From the NCBI GenBank assembly GCA_945867665.1, contig CAMBIR010000001.1:94168-158167 (forward strand): DNA of 64,000 bases. Direction: 5' to 3'. Under the pieces are notes generated by a model. It made no database searches. It saw nothing but the letters and a program-made list of their open reading frames with translations, and was not told the origin of the DNA. This document shows positions 1-8,019 of this stretch, piece after piece. A program made the translations under genes and the position numbers. How positions within the stretch are numbered: the first letter of the stretch is position 1; every line of letters begins with the position of its first letter. Origin of the DNA: an uncultured Bacillota bacterium. GTDB taxonomy: Bacteria > Bacillota_I > Bacilli_A > RF39 > UBA660.

Positions 1-86
1 TCACGTTTATTCTTTTTAAATTGTTCAAAAAATTGTTTTGTTTTTTCTTCTGGTGAATTATATTCATTTTCTTTCCAAAAACCCAT
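1..86 (-). CDS. N-terminal fragment of an unknown protein (runs off the left edge)
   Basis: An open frame reads leftward off the window from ATG at 86, behind a good GGGGG-type ribosome-binding site (AAAGGGGGTAAAATT). Only about 28 residues are visible; they begin MGFWKENEYNSPEEK and are hydrophilic and rich in Lys, Glu and Phe. No signal peptide or known motif can be seen and the protein is not recognised. It diverges from thiI across about 230 bases of very AT-rich sequence. Confidence 0.5.
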   Translation of the reverse strand, partial: MGFWKENEYNSPEEKTKQFFEQFKKNKR

Positions 87-264
87 AATTTTACCCCCTT
101 TTGTTCTTGAGTTAATATTTTAGTCTATTTTCTTCTATTTGTCAATAACAAATGGTTAATTTTGTTTGATATTCTTTTAATGAATTTAAAAATAGTTAGT
201 TAATTTTTAGTTATTTTTAAAAAAAATACTTCTATTTAATTTTGTCTATTTTAAGGATTATTGG

Positions 265-293
265 TTGACAGGGGGAAAATTTATTTTTATAAT
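265..293 (+). promoter_or_regulatory. Sigma-A-type promoter of thiI
   Basis: TTGACA (265-270) and TATAAT (288-293) are separated by exactly 17 bases, a full consensus housekeeping promoter. It lies about 20 bases before the thiI start. The rest of 87-264 is AT-rich with no gene seen. Confidence 0.85.
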
Positions 294-314
294 GAATAAA
301 GAAATGAGGTTTAT

Positions 315-1505
315 ATGATGAAAAAGGTTATTTTAATTCAATATGGTGAACTTACGACTAAGAAACAGAATCGTAATTTGTTTATTCAAACCCTATATAC
401 AAATATTCAAAAAGCACTTGGAGATGAAAAGGTTTTCATTGAAAAGAATCGGGTAAGGATGTTTTTAATTGTTCAAGATGAATCAAGAATGGAAGCAGTA
501 ATTGAAAAATTAAAAAGAGTTTTTGGAATTCATCGTATAGTTATTGCTTATCAAAGTAATAATAATATTGATGAGTTGAAGAAAAATATTTTACAGGTTG
601 TCCAAAATTTAAAATTTGCTACTTTTAAAGTTGAAACGAAAAGAAGTAATAAACAGTTTCCTATTCCTAGTATGGAATTTAGTTCAATGATTGGTGGTGT
701 TATTTTAAAAAATATTCCTGGTGTTTCGGTTGATGTCCATCATCCTGATTATACTTTAAAATTAGAAATTAGAGAAAAATTCACTTATATTTATGGAGAA
801 GAATTTGCGGGAGCTGGTGGATACCCTGTTGGTGTTCAAGGAAAGGGAATGTTGATGCTATCGGGTGGAATTGATTCTCCGGTTAGTGGTTATATGGCGA
901 TGAAAAGAGGAATTAAGATTGAATGTTTATATTTTGAGTCTCCTCCTCATACTTCGGCTATGGCTAAAAATAAAGTAAAAGATTTGGTAAGGGAACTTTC
1001 TTTGTATCAAGCAGATATTAAATTACATATTATTAATTTTACCAAAATTCAGGAAAGTATTTATCAAAAGATGGATCCTGATTATATGATTACCATTATG
1101 CGTAGAATGATGTATCGTATTGGGGAAGCTGTTATGAAAAAGCGTGGTGCTTATGTTCTTATTAATGGAGAATCGGTTGGGCAGGTCGCTAGTCAAACAT
1201 TAGCTAGTATGGCAGTAATTAATGAAGTTACGCATGTTCCTGTTATTCGTCCGGTTAGTTGTTTGGATAAATTAGAAATTATTGAGATTGCCAAAAAAAT
1301 TGGCACTTATGATATTTCTATTTTGCCTTATGAAGATTGTTGTACAATATTTTTACCCAAACATCCTGTTATTCATCCTATTTTGGAAAAAGCATATGAG
1401 TATGAAAATAGAGTTGACTACTCTACTTTAATTCAAGAGGCAGTAGACAATATGGAAACGATTTCTATTTGTAAAAATACTTCGTCAGAAAAGTTTAAAT
1501 TTTAG
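315..1505 (+). CDS. thiI: ThiI, tRNA 4-thiouridine sulfurtransferase
   Basis: ThiI adenylates and sulfurates uridine 8 of tRNA and can also feed sulfur to thiamine thiazole synthesis; it is cytoplasmic. The N-terminal ferredoxin-like and THUMP regions cover roughly residues 1-165, and the PP-loop ATP-binding motif LSGGIDSPVSGY lies near residue 180. The protein is 396 aa, the length of the Bacillus-type enzyme without the C-terminal rhodanese domain of E. coli ThiI. Cysteines occur in YEDCCTIF near residue 340. The start follows GAGG and a consensus promoter. It appears monocistronic. No cysteine desulfurase partner (nifZ/iscS) is next to it, unlike in Bacillus. Confidence 0.95.
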   Translation: MMKKVILIQYGELTTKKQNRNLFIQTLYTNIQKALGDEKVFIEKNRVRMFLIVQDESRMEAVIEKLKRVFGIHRIVIAYQSNNNIDELKKNILQVVQNLKFATFKVETKRSNKQFPIPSMEFSSMIGGVILKNIPGVSVDVHHPDYTLKLEIREKFTYIYGEEFAGAGGYPVGVQGKGMLMLSGGIDSPVSGYMAMKRGIKIECLYFESPPHTSAMAKNKVKDLVRELSLYQADIKLHIINFTKIQESIYQKMDPDYMITIMRRMMYRIGEAVMKKRGAYVLINGESVGQVASQTLASMAVINEVTHVPVIRPVSCLDKLEIIEIAKKIGTYDISILPYEDCCTIFLPKHPVIHPILEKAYEYENRVDYSTLIQEAVDNMETISICKNTSSEKFKF

Positions 1506-1578
1506 AAAAAATTACCAATTGTTTTTTTGTATTAAATTTTAAAAAGTTCACAACCTATTAGTGTAGGAGGTGAACATA

Positions 1579-1791
1579 ATGAACAGCCAAAACAATAACA
1601 AAATGGTAGTTCCAGGTGCAAAGCAAGCTATCGAAAGAATGAAATATGAAATCGCTAATGAATTTGGTGTTAACCTTGGACCAGATGCTACTTCTAGAGC
1701 TAACGGATCAGTTGGTGGTGAAATCACTAAGAGATTAGTTAAATTAGGAGAAAGTCATTTAAGTGGTTCTAACTATAACCAAACAAAATAA
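1579..1791 (+). CDS. Alpha/beta-type small acid-soluble spore protein (SASP)
   Basis: This DNA-binding protein saturates and protects the forespore chromosome and is degraded by the GPR protease at germination. The 70-aa protein has both family signatures: the GPR-site region YEIANEFGV and the second helix [17 protein letters not shown]. The longer frame from GTG 1570 overlaps the ribosome-binding site AGGAGG (1565-1570), so ATG 1579 is the start. Codon use is richer in C- and A-ending codons than its neighbours, as expected for a very highly expressed gene. It is monocistronic and followed by a terminator. Expression is expected under forespore sigma factors, but no convincing sigma-G promoter was found. 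Confidence 0.95.
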   Translation: MNSQNNNKMVVPGAKQAIERMKYEIANEFGVNLGPDATSRANGSVGGEITKRLVKLGESHLSGSNYNQTK

Positions 1792-1818
1792 GGATAGTTA
1801 TATTGTGTATTAAAAATA

Positions 1819-1857
1819 AAAGAAGAATGGTATTTTTTGAATATTATTCTTCTTTTT
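1819..1857 (+). terminator. Intrinsic terminator of the SASP gene
   Basis: A hairpin with arms AAGAAGAAT and ATTATTCTTCTT is followed by a T run. It sits just after the SASP stop codon. Confidence 0.75.
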
Positions 1858-1885
1858 TGTACATAATGACATCGAGGTGATAATT

Positions 1886-2389
1886 TTGTATTCTTTTAAT
1901 TGTTTAATTATCTATTCTATTTTTGGATTTGTTTTGGAAAGCATGGTTTATAAAATAAAAGGAAGTAAGCGTCATAGTGGAATTTGTTATGGGCCAGTTA
2001 CTTATGTTTATGGATTTGGCGTTTTAGTTTTGAATTTGATTTATCAGTATTTTTTATTCCCGTTAAAAATAAATAAATGGCTTAAAATGTTCATTACTTT
2101 TCTACTTTCGGTGATTAGTCTTTCTTTGGTGGAATGGTTAGGTGGGGTTATTTTGTATCAGTTATTCCAAGTAAGATTATGGGACTATTCTGGGAAATCT
2201 TTTCATTTGGGCCGCTATGTTTGTCTAGAGTTAGCGCTCGTTTGGGGAATAATGGGAACGTTTTATTTAACCTACTTAAAGAAAAGAGTGGATGACTTAA
2301 TCAAAAGAATTCCTAAAAAACTATCTTATCTTTTTTTAGGAATTCAAATTATCGATATTGGGGCGGTATTCATTAATCAATTCTTTTAG
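1886..2389 (+). CDS. Small membrane protein, putative ABC-transporter type IV (CmpB-like) family
   Basis: A protein of about 167 aa with four or five hydrophobic segments. The N-terminal stretch, in which a Gly-Phe-x-x-Glu-Ser segment is followed by a CYGPV...YGFG block, matches the putative ABC transporter permease family Pfam ABC_trans_CmpB. The substrate is unknown. The ribosome-binding site GAGGTG (1874-1879) points to TTG 1886 as the start rather than the overlapping GTG 1877. Its 3' end overlaps the convergent gene at 2336-3496 by about 54 bases. Family assignment rests on motif memory, so treat the function as unknown. Confidence 0.65.
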   Translation: MYSFNCLIIYSIFGFVLESMVYKIKGSKRHSGICYGPVTYVYGFGVLVLNLIYQYFLFPLKINKWLKMFITFLLSVISLSLVEWLGGVILYQLFQVRLWDYSGKSFHLGRYVCLELALVWGIMGTFYLTYLKKRVDDLIKRIPKKLSYLFLGIQIIDIGAVFINQFF

Positions 2390-3496
2390 TGGGGCAAAAA
2401 ATTGTTTGATTTTTTCACTATATTCTGCCTTTTCACTTTGATTTAAGGAGCGATAAGGTTTCTCTTTACTCTCTGCTTCCTCTTTTAAGGTACTTGATTC
2501 TTGATTTAGAGTGATATTTATTGTATCCTCTTTTTTACTTTCCTCTTCTTCTTTTTTGAATACTATCTTATAGGTGGTTAGACTTTTTTCTTCTGTTTTG
2601 GTAAGAGAAATATTATAGATTTTGTTAATGATTTGGTAAGTCATTGTATAACTTTTTTCATAAGACTTTCCTAAAAGAATGCTATAAAGTTCTTCGTTTT
2701 TATAAATTTTCATATTTAAATCTTTGTGATTATTTACTAGAATAAATTTATATTTTTCATTTTTGAAATTTTGATAGATTAGAGATTGATTTTGGTATTC
2801 AAAAGTACTTCTTTGGTTTTTTGTTTTGTTATTGACTACTATTTTTATTGATTTGATTTCATTTTTTAAGGCATCGTTTTTTAGAGTAATAATGATATTG
2901 TATTTTTCTTTTAAGATAGTTGTGTGAAAAAGAGAATTAATGTCATTATCGGTTAGTGTAAAATTTATTTCTACGATTGGTGTTTTTTTATCAAAGTAAA
3001 AAGTTTTGATATATTTTTCTTCTTTTAAGAAAGTATTTAGTGTTTTTTTTAGCTTGGAATAATCGATTTTGCTTTCTTTCGTAATACGATTATTTTGAAA
3101 TGAGGATAGGTTTGTTTTAATCATTTTGGGTGTTATTTGGTATTGAAGGCTACTATCTTTAGTGGATAAGTCAAGATAGTAGTTATTTCCTTCTTTGATG
3201 AGGCCATAGTTATAATTTAATTTTTCTGATGCGATTGTTCCCTCTAGAGATGCACCTATTTGGGAGGGGATGATATTTTGATAGATATTTTCTAACTTTT
3301 TAGCAAGAGAAATAAAATCATTTTTAATGATGTTTATTGGAGATAGGACGGTATTATAGTAGATGATATAACTAGTTGTTAATAACATTGTGAATAAAAG
3401 ACAATAAATTATTATATATCTTGTATATTTACTCTTTTTTACAATAGGCTCCCTAAATACTTTTTCTTGTTTTAAAATTTTATCATACTTACTCAT
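2336..3496 (-). CDS. Hypothetical single-pass membrane protein
   Basis: A 386-aa protein with a positively charged N-terminus and one membrane segment at about residues 27-48, followed by a large external domain rich in Lys, Asn, Thr and beta-type sequence. The C-terminal 50 residues are very charged (Glu/Lys runs), suggesting a flexible tail. It starts at ATG 3496 behind AGAAGGAGGAG. No catalytic motif or known family was recognised. The topology (type II anchor, no Cys) fits a surface-exposed protein. Its 3' end overlaps the convergent small membrane protein gene. Confidence 0.75.
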   Translation of the reverse strand: MSKYDKILKQEKVFREPIVKKSKYTRYIIIYCLLFTMLLTTSYIIYYNTVLSPINIIKNDFISLAKKLENIYQNIIPSQIGASLEGTIASEKLNYNYGLIKEGNNYYLDLSTKDSSLQYQITPKMIKTNLSSFQNNRITKESKIDYSKLKKTLNTFLKEEKYIKTFYFDKKTPIVEINFTLTDNDINSLFHTTILKEKYNIIITLKNDALKNEIKSIKIVVNNKTKNQRSTFEYQNQSLIYQNFKNEKYKFILVNNHKDLNMKIYKNEELYSILLGKSYEKSYTMTYQIINKIYNISLTKTEEKSLTTYKIVFKKEEEESKKEDTINITLNQESSTLKEEAESKEKPYRSLNQSEKAEYSEKIKQFFAPLKELINEYRPNIDNLNS

Positions 3497-3537
3497 AGAC
3501 TCCTCCTTCTACTTTTCTTAATTATATCATAAAAGAT

Positions 3538-3588
3538 GAAAAAAAGAAGCAAAACTTACTTTAACATAAGTTTTAATGCTTCTTTGAT
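3538..3588 (-). terminator. Terminator overlapping the ruvA stop
   Basis: On the minus strand a long stem (arms around GAAGC...AAAACTTA and TAAGTTTT...GCTTC) is followed by TTTTTTT. The left arm is the last codons of ruvA, so coding and termination signals share sequence. Confidence 0.8.
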
Positions 3589-4116
3589 TTGTTCTTCTAA
3601 AGAGGTGTCTTTATTTACTTTATCTACAACCTTTTTAATGTCTGCTTGTTTGTATCCTAGACCAATTAATACTTCTGTTAATTCATCTTCTAAGTCTTCT
3701 TTTGCAAATAAGCCAGTATTGATAGCGTTTAGTTTTCCTTTTAAATCTAGGACCATTTGTTTTGCTACTTTATCCCCTATTTTTGGGAATTTTTTTAAGT
3801 AATTTAAGTTATTATTCTCAATCGCATCGGCGATAGAGGTTAATGTTCCTGTTGCAATGATGGGAAGAGCCATTTTGGGTCCTAGTCCTTTAACGGAGAT
3901 TAATTTTAAGAATAACTCTTTTTGTTCCCTGGTTTGAAAACCATATAGGGTATATTCTTCTTCTGCTACTTTGGTATAAGTATAAATTGTTGTTATTTCA
4001 TTTAAACGGTAAGAATAAGGATTGGGAACATAGATTAAATAACCGATATCATTATTTTCTAAAACAATATGATTAAATTCAATTTCAGTAATTTTTCCTT
4101 TGATGTATCCATACAT
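3556..4116 (-). CDS. ruvA: RuvA, Holliday junction branch-migration subunit
   Basis: RuvA binds four-way junctions as a tetramer and loads the RuvB helicase. The 186-aa protein has the OB-fold N-terminus (MYGYIKGKI, ...YTLYGFQTREQKELF), the helix-hairpin-helix pair (LISVKGLGPKMAL and LKKFPKIGDKVAKQMV) and a C-terminal RuvB-binding three-helix domain ending in LKLMLK. It starts at ATG 4116 behind AAAGGAGATG, which lies at the end of ddl; the two genes are two bases apart and form one operon. ruvB, usually next to it, is not in the window. Confidence 0.95.
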   Translation of the reverse strand: MYGYIKGKITEIEFNHIVLENNDIGYLIYVPNPYSYRLNEITTIYTYTKVAEEEYTLYGFQTREQKELFLKLISVKGLGPKMALPIIATGTLTSIADAIENNNLNYLKKFPKIGDKVAKQMVLDLKGKLNAINTGLFAKEDLEDELTEVLIGLGYKQADIKKVVDKVNKDTSLEEQIKEALKLMLK

Positions 4117-4118
4117 TG

Positions 4119-5276
4119 TTATTTCATCTCCTTTAGTTTAGCATTCGTTGTATTTTTGATGATATCATTATCTATTGTTAGTGTCATTTCTTGATGTTTT
4201 ATTGCAACTTGAGTAGCATCTTTCAACATGATGTTTAATAATTCTTGATAAGTGATATTTTTGGCTTCCCATAGATGATGAGCAAAACACCAAGGGATGT
4301 TGTTTATTTCATCAATATATAACAATTTCTTTTTGGTATCGTATAAAAAGTCAATTCTAGCAGTTCCACGCATATTTAACATTTTAAAAACTGCTAAGGA
4401 ATATGTTTCGATTTCTTTTCTTAATTTTTCAGAAATTTCGGCAGGACAAGTTCTGGTTAGACTGGAATCTTTTAATGCCTCTCCTACTAAGAATTTATCG
4501 CCATACTCTAAAATTTCTTTGCTGGTTTTGATTTCTTCAATTTCACTAGTAATATTTCCGTTTGGTGTTAATAAAACAGAACAGTTATATTCGATTAAGT
4601 CTTCTATTTTTTCTTCAATAATTACTTTGCTATCAAATTTGAAGGCTCTTTCAATGGTAGAGTCAATTTCTTCTTTTTGAGTTATGGTTTCAATTCCAAC
4701 ACATCCTCCTAGAGTTGCTGGTTTGATAATTAATGGATATTTCAATTCGTCAATTTGCTTAAATAATTCTTCTTTTTTATTGCGATAGAATCTTTCTCCA
4801 AACCAAACAAATTTAGTAACTGGAAGACCACTTGATGATAAGGCTTGTTTCATGAAAACTTTATCTTGAGCCATTACGGATGAATAAATATTACTTCCAA
4901 CGTATGGGATACCAATTAAATTTAGGTATCCTTGGATGGAACCATCTTCAATATTGGCACCATGCACCATAGGAAAAGCTAGATGTAAGCAACATACTTC
5001 ACTTTTGATTGGTCCTTGTTTTTGCAAGACATATCTTCCTGATTTATTTACTAGAATTACTTTTTTTGCATAACGTTTAATTAAATCAAAATCCTTGAAG
5101 GTATCAATGAATTTTAAACATCCTCCGGTATACCATTCTAAGTCTTTTGTAATATAAATGGGGATTACTTCGTATCTTTCTTTATCAATATGTTCCATTG
5201 CTTGAATAGCGGTTAAGATAGATGCTTCATGCTCAACACTTTTTCCGCCAAAGATTACCCCTACATTTAATTTCAT
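4119..5276 (-). CDS. ddl: D-alanine--D-alanine ligase (ATP-grasp)
   Basis: Makes the D-Ala-D-Ala dipeptide of peptidoglycan in the cytoplasm. Seen: the N-terminal VIFGGKSVEHEASI signature, the ATP-grasp core with KPATLGGCVGI and IIEEKIE, and a metal-binding C-terminal block ending YIDEINNIPW. The usual family motif is N-T-x-P-G; here it is NNIPW, followed by a HHLWEA segment as in a clostridial Ddl-like subgroup. It starts at ATG 5276 behind AGGTGATAAAGA and is in an operon with ruvA. The altered serine/omega-loop neighbourhood leaves room for a different second substrate, but Ddl is the best call. Confidence 0.85.
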   Translation of the reverse strand: MKLNVGVIFGGKSVEHEASILTAIQAMEHIDKERYEVIPIYITKDLEWYTGGCLKFIDTFKDFDLIKRYAKKVILVNKSGRYVLQKQGPIKSEVCCLHLAFPMVHGANIEDGSIQGYLNLIGIPYVGSNIYSSVMAQDKVFMKQALSSSGLPVTKFVWFGERFYRNKKEELFKQIDELKYPLIIKPATLGGCVGIETITQKEEIDSTIERAFKFDSKVIIEEKIEDLIEYNCSVLLTPNGNITSEIEEIKTSKEILEYGDKFLVGEALKDSSLTRTCPAEISEKLRKEIETYSLAVFKMLNMRGTARIDFLYDTKKKLLYIDEINNIPWCFAHHLWEAKNITYQELLNIMLKDATQVAIKHQEMTLTIDNDIIKNTTNAKLKEMK

Positions 5277-5481
5277 TCTTTATCACCTACTTGTTTTTAT
5301 TATAATATAAAAAATGAATCATGGGAAGTAGATTTTTCAATTATTGACACTAGAATGTAAAAGAGAGTTGTCATAGTAGATACTTATGGTGGCAAGTGAG
5401 GGAGGTGAAAAATTTATTTTAGTGTAACATGACGGGATAAAGTTTTTCTTCTTTTTAAATAACTAAATGTTAATTAAAGGG

Positions 5482-5510
5482 TATACAAAATTTATAAAAA
5501 TTGTTATAAT
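5482..5510 (+). promoter_or_regulatory. Possible promoter of the FemAB-type gene
   Basis: TATAAT at 5505-5510 lies 17 bases after TATACA (5482-5487), which matches the -35 consensus in four of six positions. It lies 25 bases before the start codon. The rest of the 258-base gap (5277-5535) contains no gene that I can see. Confidence 0.4.
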
Positions 5511-5535
5511 TATAACTGGTAAAAGGAGGAATATC

Positions 5536-6711
5536 ATGCATATTATTACTTTATCAGAATTACAATTTAAAAATTATTCGAAAATGCATAGTAGGAGAAA
5601 TTATAAGCAAAGTGTAGAATACGCTAAACTAAAGATGGAAAATGGGTATACTCCCCTATATCTGGGACTTATTGATGAGATGAATAATGTTCATGCTGCT
5701 ACTTTAATTCTAGAGAAAAAAATTAATAATAAACATAAGTATGGTTATGTTCCTAATGGTTATTTGATTAATTTTTATCAAATTGATTTATTAAGAGTTT
5801 TTACGATAGAGTTAAAAGCTTATTTAAAGAAATTAAATTATGTCTATATTCGGGTTAATCCTTTAATTAATTATCAAGTTTATGATAGTGATTTTATTTT
5901 AAAAGAAAACAATAGTGGTATTATTCAAGAGATTAAAAAGTTAGATTATGATTTTATTCCTAATACTTCTCGCTATAAAATGGTTTTAAAAGCAAATGAT
6001 ATTCACTCTACTTATAAGAATTTTAAAAGAAGTCTAAGACGAAATATTAATGATTGCTTAAAAAAAGGAATTGTTGTTTATCAAGGGTCAGAAAAAGATA
6101 GAGAAGATTTTTTGAATTTAATGGAAAATAAGGGTCGCTACCAAAGAATGATGGAATTATTTCGAACAAAAGATAATTATTTTGAGTTTTATTTAGCAAA
6201 AATTATGCCGGAGGTGTATATTAATAATTATCGTTATTTGATTAAAAGAGAGCAATTGAATAATGACAGGCTAAATCAAAAATTAAAAAATCCTAAAGTT
6301 AGAAAGACAAAGAATTTGCTTGAAAAAAAGATGACTTCTGATCATTTACTTACGGAGTATAATAATGAATTAATTGCTGGGACAGCCGTTTTGAAGAAAT
6401 ATCCTAAAGGTGTTGTTATTTCTGGGGTAGCTATTATTAAAAATGATCGAGAAGTTAGTTTTGTTAAGGAATGTTATACGAATGAATTTAAACAGATTAG
6501 AAGTGTTCCTATGATTAAATGGGAAATTATGAAGAAATTAATTACTGAGGGTTATCATCGTTTTGATTTGGGAGATATTGTGATTGCTAAGAATCAAATT
6601 ACTAAAACAGGTTATAATGGGAATATTGTTGAATATACGAATAGTTTTGATTTGGTTATTAATGATTTGTTGTATAAATTTAATGGATTTGCGAAAAAGA
6701 GGCCAAAATAA
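5536..6711 (+). CDS. FemAB/FemX-family aminoacyltransferase
   Basis: Members of this family use aminoacyl-tRNA to add amino acids to the stem peptide of lipid II, building interpeptide bridges on the inner membrane face. The protein (391 aa from ATG 5536, behind AAAGGAGGAATATC) shows two GNAT-like halves: the N-half with HAATLIL...YGYVPNG and the C-half with AGTAV...FDLGDI, separated at about residues 250-290 by the charged helical arm typical of FemX. An in-frame ATG at 5467 precedes the promoter and is not used. It converges on a GH25 lysozyme gene. Which amino acid is added cannot be told from sequence. Confidence 0.88.
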   Translation: MHIITLSELQFKNYSKMHSRRNYKQSVEYAKLKMENGYTPLYLGLIDEMNNVHAATLILEKKINNKHKYGYVPNGYLINFYQIDLLRVFTIELKAYLKKLNYVYIRVNPLINYQVYDSDFILKENNSGIIQEIKKLDYDFIPNTSRYKMVLKANDIHSTYKNFKRSLRRNINDCLKKGIVVYQGSEKDREDFLNLMENKGRYQRMMELFRTKDNYFEFYLAKIMPEVYINNYRYLIKREQLNNDRLNQKLKNPKVRKTKNLLEKKMTSDHLLTEYNNELIAGTAVLKKYPKGVVISGVAIIKNDREVSFVKECYTNEFKQIRSVPMIKWEIMKKLITEGYHRFDLGDIVIAKNQITKTGYNGNIVEYTNSFDLVINDLLYKFNGFAKKRPK

Positions 6712-6742
6712 GATATCGTTTTTAGACGGTATCTTATTTTTC
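6705..6742. terminator. Bidirectional terminator between the FemAB-type and GH25 genes
   Basis: Arms AAATAAGATA..CG and CG.TATCTTATTTTT form a stem with A-rich and T-rich flanks, usable in both directions between two convergent genes. Confidence 0.8.
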
Positions 6743-7924
6743 ATGCTTGTATAAAATATCAATATCTACTTTTTCTTCTATTCCTTCAATTACACCATCA
6801 CTGCAGAGTTGCCACATATCATATCTATTTTTGTTTTTGTCATCTAGTGTATAATGTGCAATCCAATTACTGTATTCTTCTTCATACCAAATATTTTCTA
6901 AATAATATTTGCTACTATATAAAATAGTTTTGTAATTTTTTTGTTCTAGAGTGGTGAAAAAAGTATTTGCAATATTATTTAATGAATGGATACTAATGTG
7001 ATAAGTACTATACTTACTCCAATTTTCCCAGTCAAAGGCAATTGGAAGATTAATTTCATATTCGCTTATATTTTTTAAAACCCACTTTGCTTGGTTTCTT
7101 GCTTCTTTTATATTTGTGGCATGGGAATAGAAATAGATGCCTACTTTTAAGTTTGCTGCAAGGGCTGAAGTAATATTTTGCTTAAATTTAGGGTCAATTT
7201 CAATTTTTCCTCCTTTTTTGGTTTGGCCGCCAATTTTAATCATGACAAATTCGACGCCTTCTTCTTTAATTTTATTAAAGTCAATATCTCCTTGCCATTT
7301 GGAAATATCAATTCCAATCAGGGTATTTGCTTTTTTATATTTTTGATAAATATCTTTAAAATCAGTTTTTGTATTGATTGGTTTTGTAGTAGATGCTTCT
7401 TTATTTTTTACTTGTAAGGTGAAACTTTTGCTGGTAATATTATTGGAATGGTCTGTTGCTGTTATTTTTAGAGGGTACCTCCCTACTTTGTTTAGATTAT
7501 AATCTCCAGTAATTTGACAGGAAACATTATCGTCATAGTCATCGGTACAAAAAATATTATCTTCAAGTTTGCTAATGCTTCCCTTTTCAATGACGTAAGG
7601 ATTATTTACAACAATCATTGGCGGGGTTACATCTTTTATTTCTACTTCGGCATATTTATTTTCAATAAAACCATAGTGATTATAATAAGTGATTTGTACT
7701 TTTTTTCTGCCTACAGTATTGGTATCAATCAAGGGGTCATTTAAAAGACGGCCATTTATTTTCTCTATTAAGTCACTGTTATAGGCTTTGGCTCTAAAAT
7801 TGATGGAAATATCTTTTTTTAAGATTAAATCTTCTGTGTTAGTAAAGTAAAGATAGACTGATATGAATAATAAAATAAAGAGTAAGAAAGATAGGATTAT
7901 TATTATCTTTTTTTTCTTTTTCAT
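6734..7924 (-). CDS. Membrane-anchored GH25 lysozyme with Ig-like domain
   Basis: A predicted surface muramidase. Residues 1-28 form a Lys-rich tail and a membrane anchor; residues about 40-175 look like a bacterial Ig-like/DUF5011 region (DVTPPMIVV, DDYDDNVSC, GRYPLKITATDHSNN). The GH25 domain runs from about residue 200 with the hallmark GIDISKWQGDIDF, the catalytic-type acidic cluster FDWENW, and a C-terminal MWQL...VDIDILY block. It starts at ATG 7924 behind AGAGGTGA. It likely cleaves peptidoglycan during wall growth or sporulation. It converges with the FemAB-type gene. Confidence 0.9.
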   Translation of the reverse strand: MKKKKKIIIILSFLLFILLFISVYLYFTNTEDLILKKDISINFRAKAYNSDLIEKINGRLLNDPLIDTNTVGRKKVQITYYNHYGFIENKYAEVEIKDVTPPMIVVNNPYVIEKGSISKLEDNIFCTDDYDDNVSCQITGDYNLNKVGRYPLKITATDHSNNITSKSFTLQVKNKEASTTKPINTKTDFKDIYQKYKKANTLIGIDISKWQGDIDFNKIKEEGVEFVMIKIGGQTKKGGKIEIDPKFKQNITSALAANLKVGIYFYSHATNIKEARNQAKWVLKNISEYEINLPIAFDWENWSKYSTYHISIHSLNNIANTFFTTLEQKNYKTILYSSKYYLENIWYEEEYSNWIAHYTLDDKNKNRYDMWQLCSDGVIEGIEEKVDIDILYKHEK

Positions 7925-7982
7925 CTAAGTTATCACCTCTTAACTTTATCTATTATATCATTAAATTAGAAATTTATGACAT

Positions 7983-8019
7983 AAAAAGTAATGCTTAAGG
8001 GTGGAGAGTTAAGCATTAC
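7983..8019 (-). terminator. Terminator overlapping the dacA stop
   Basis: A perfect 11-bp stem, GTAATGCTTAA against TTAAGCATTAC, is followed on the minus strand by TTTTTATG. The first arm includes the dacA stop codon. Confidence 0.88.

Noticed and set aside
5277-5535. Region upstream of the FemAB-type gene as a T-box or riboswitch
   Set aside because: No T-box motif or terminator/antiterminator pair could be found; only a weak promoter is visible.
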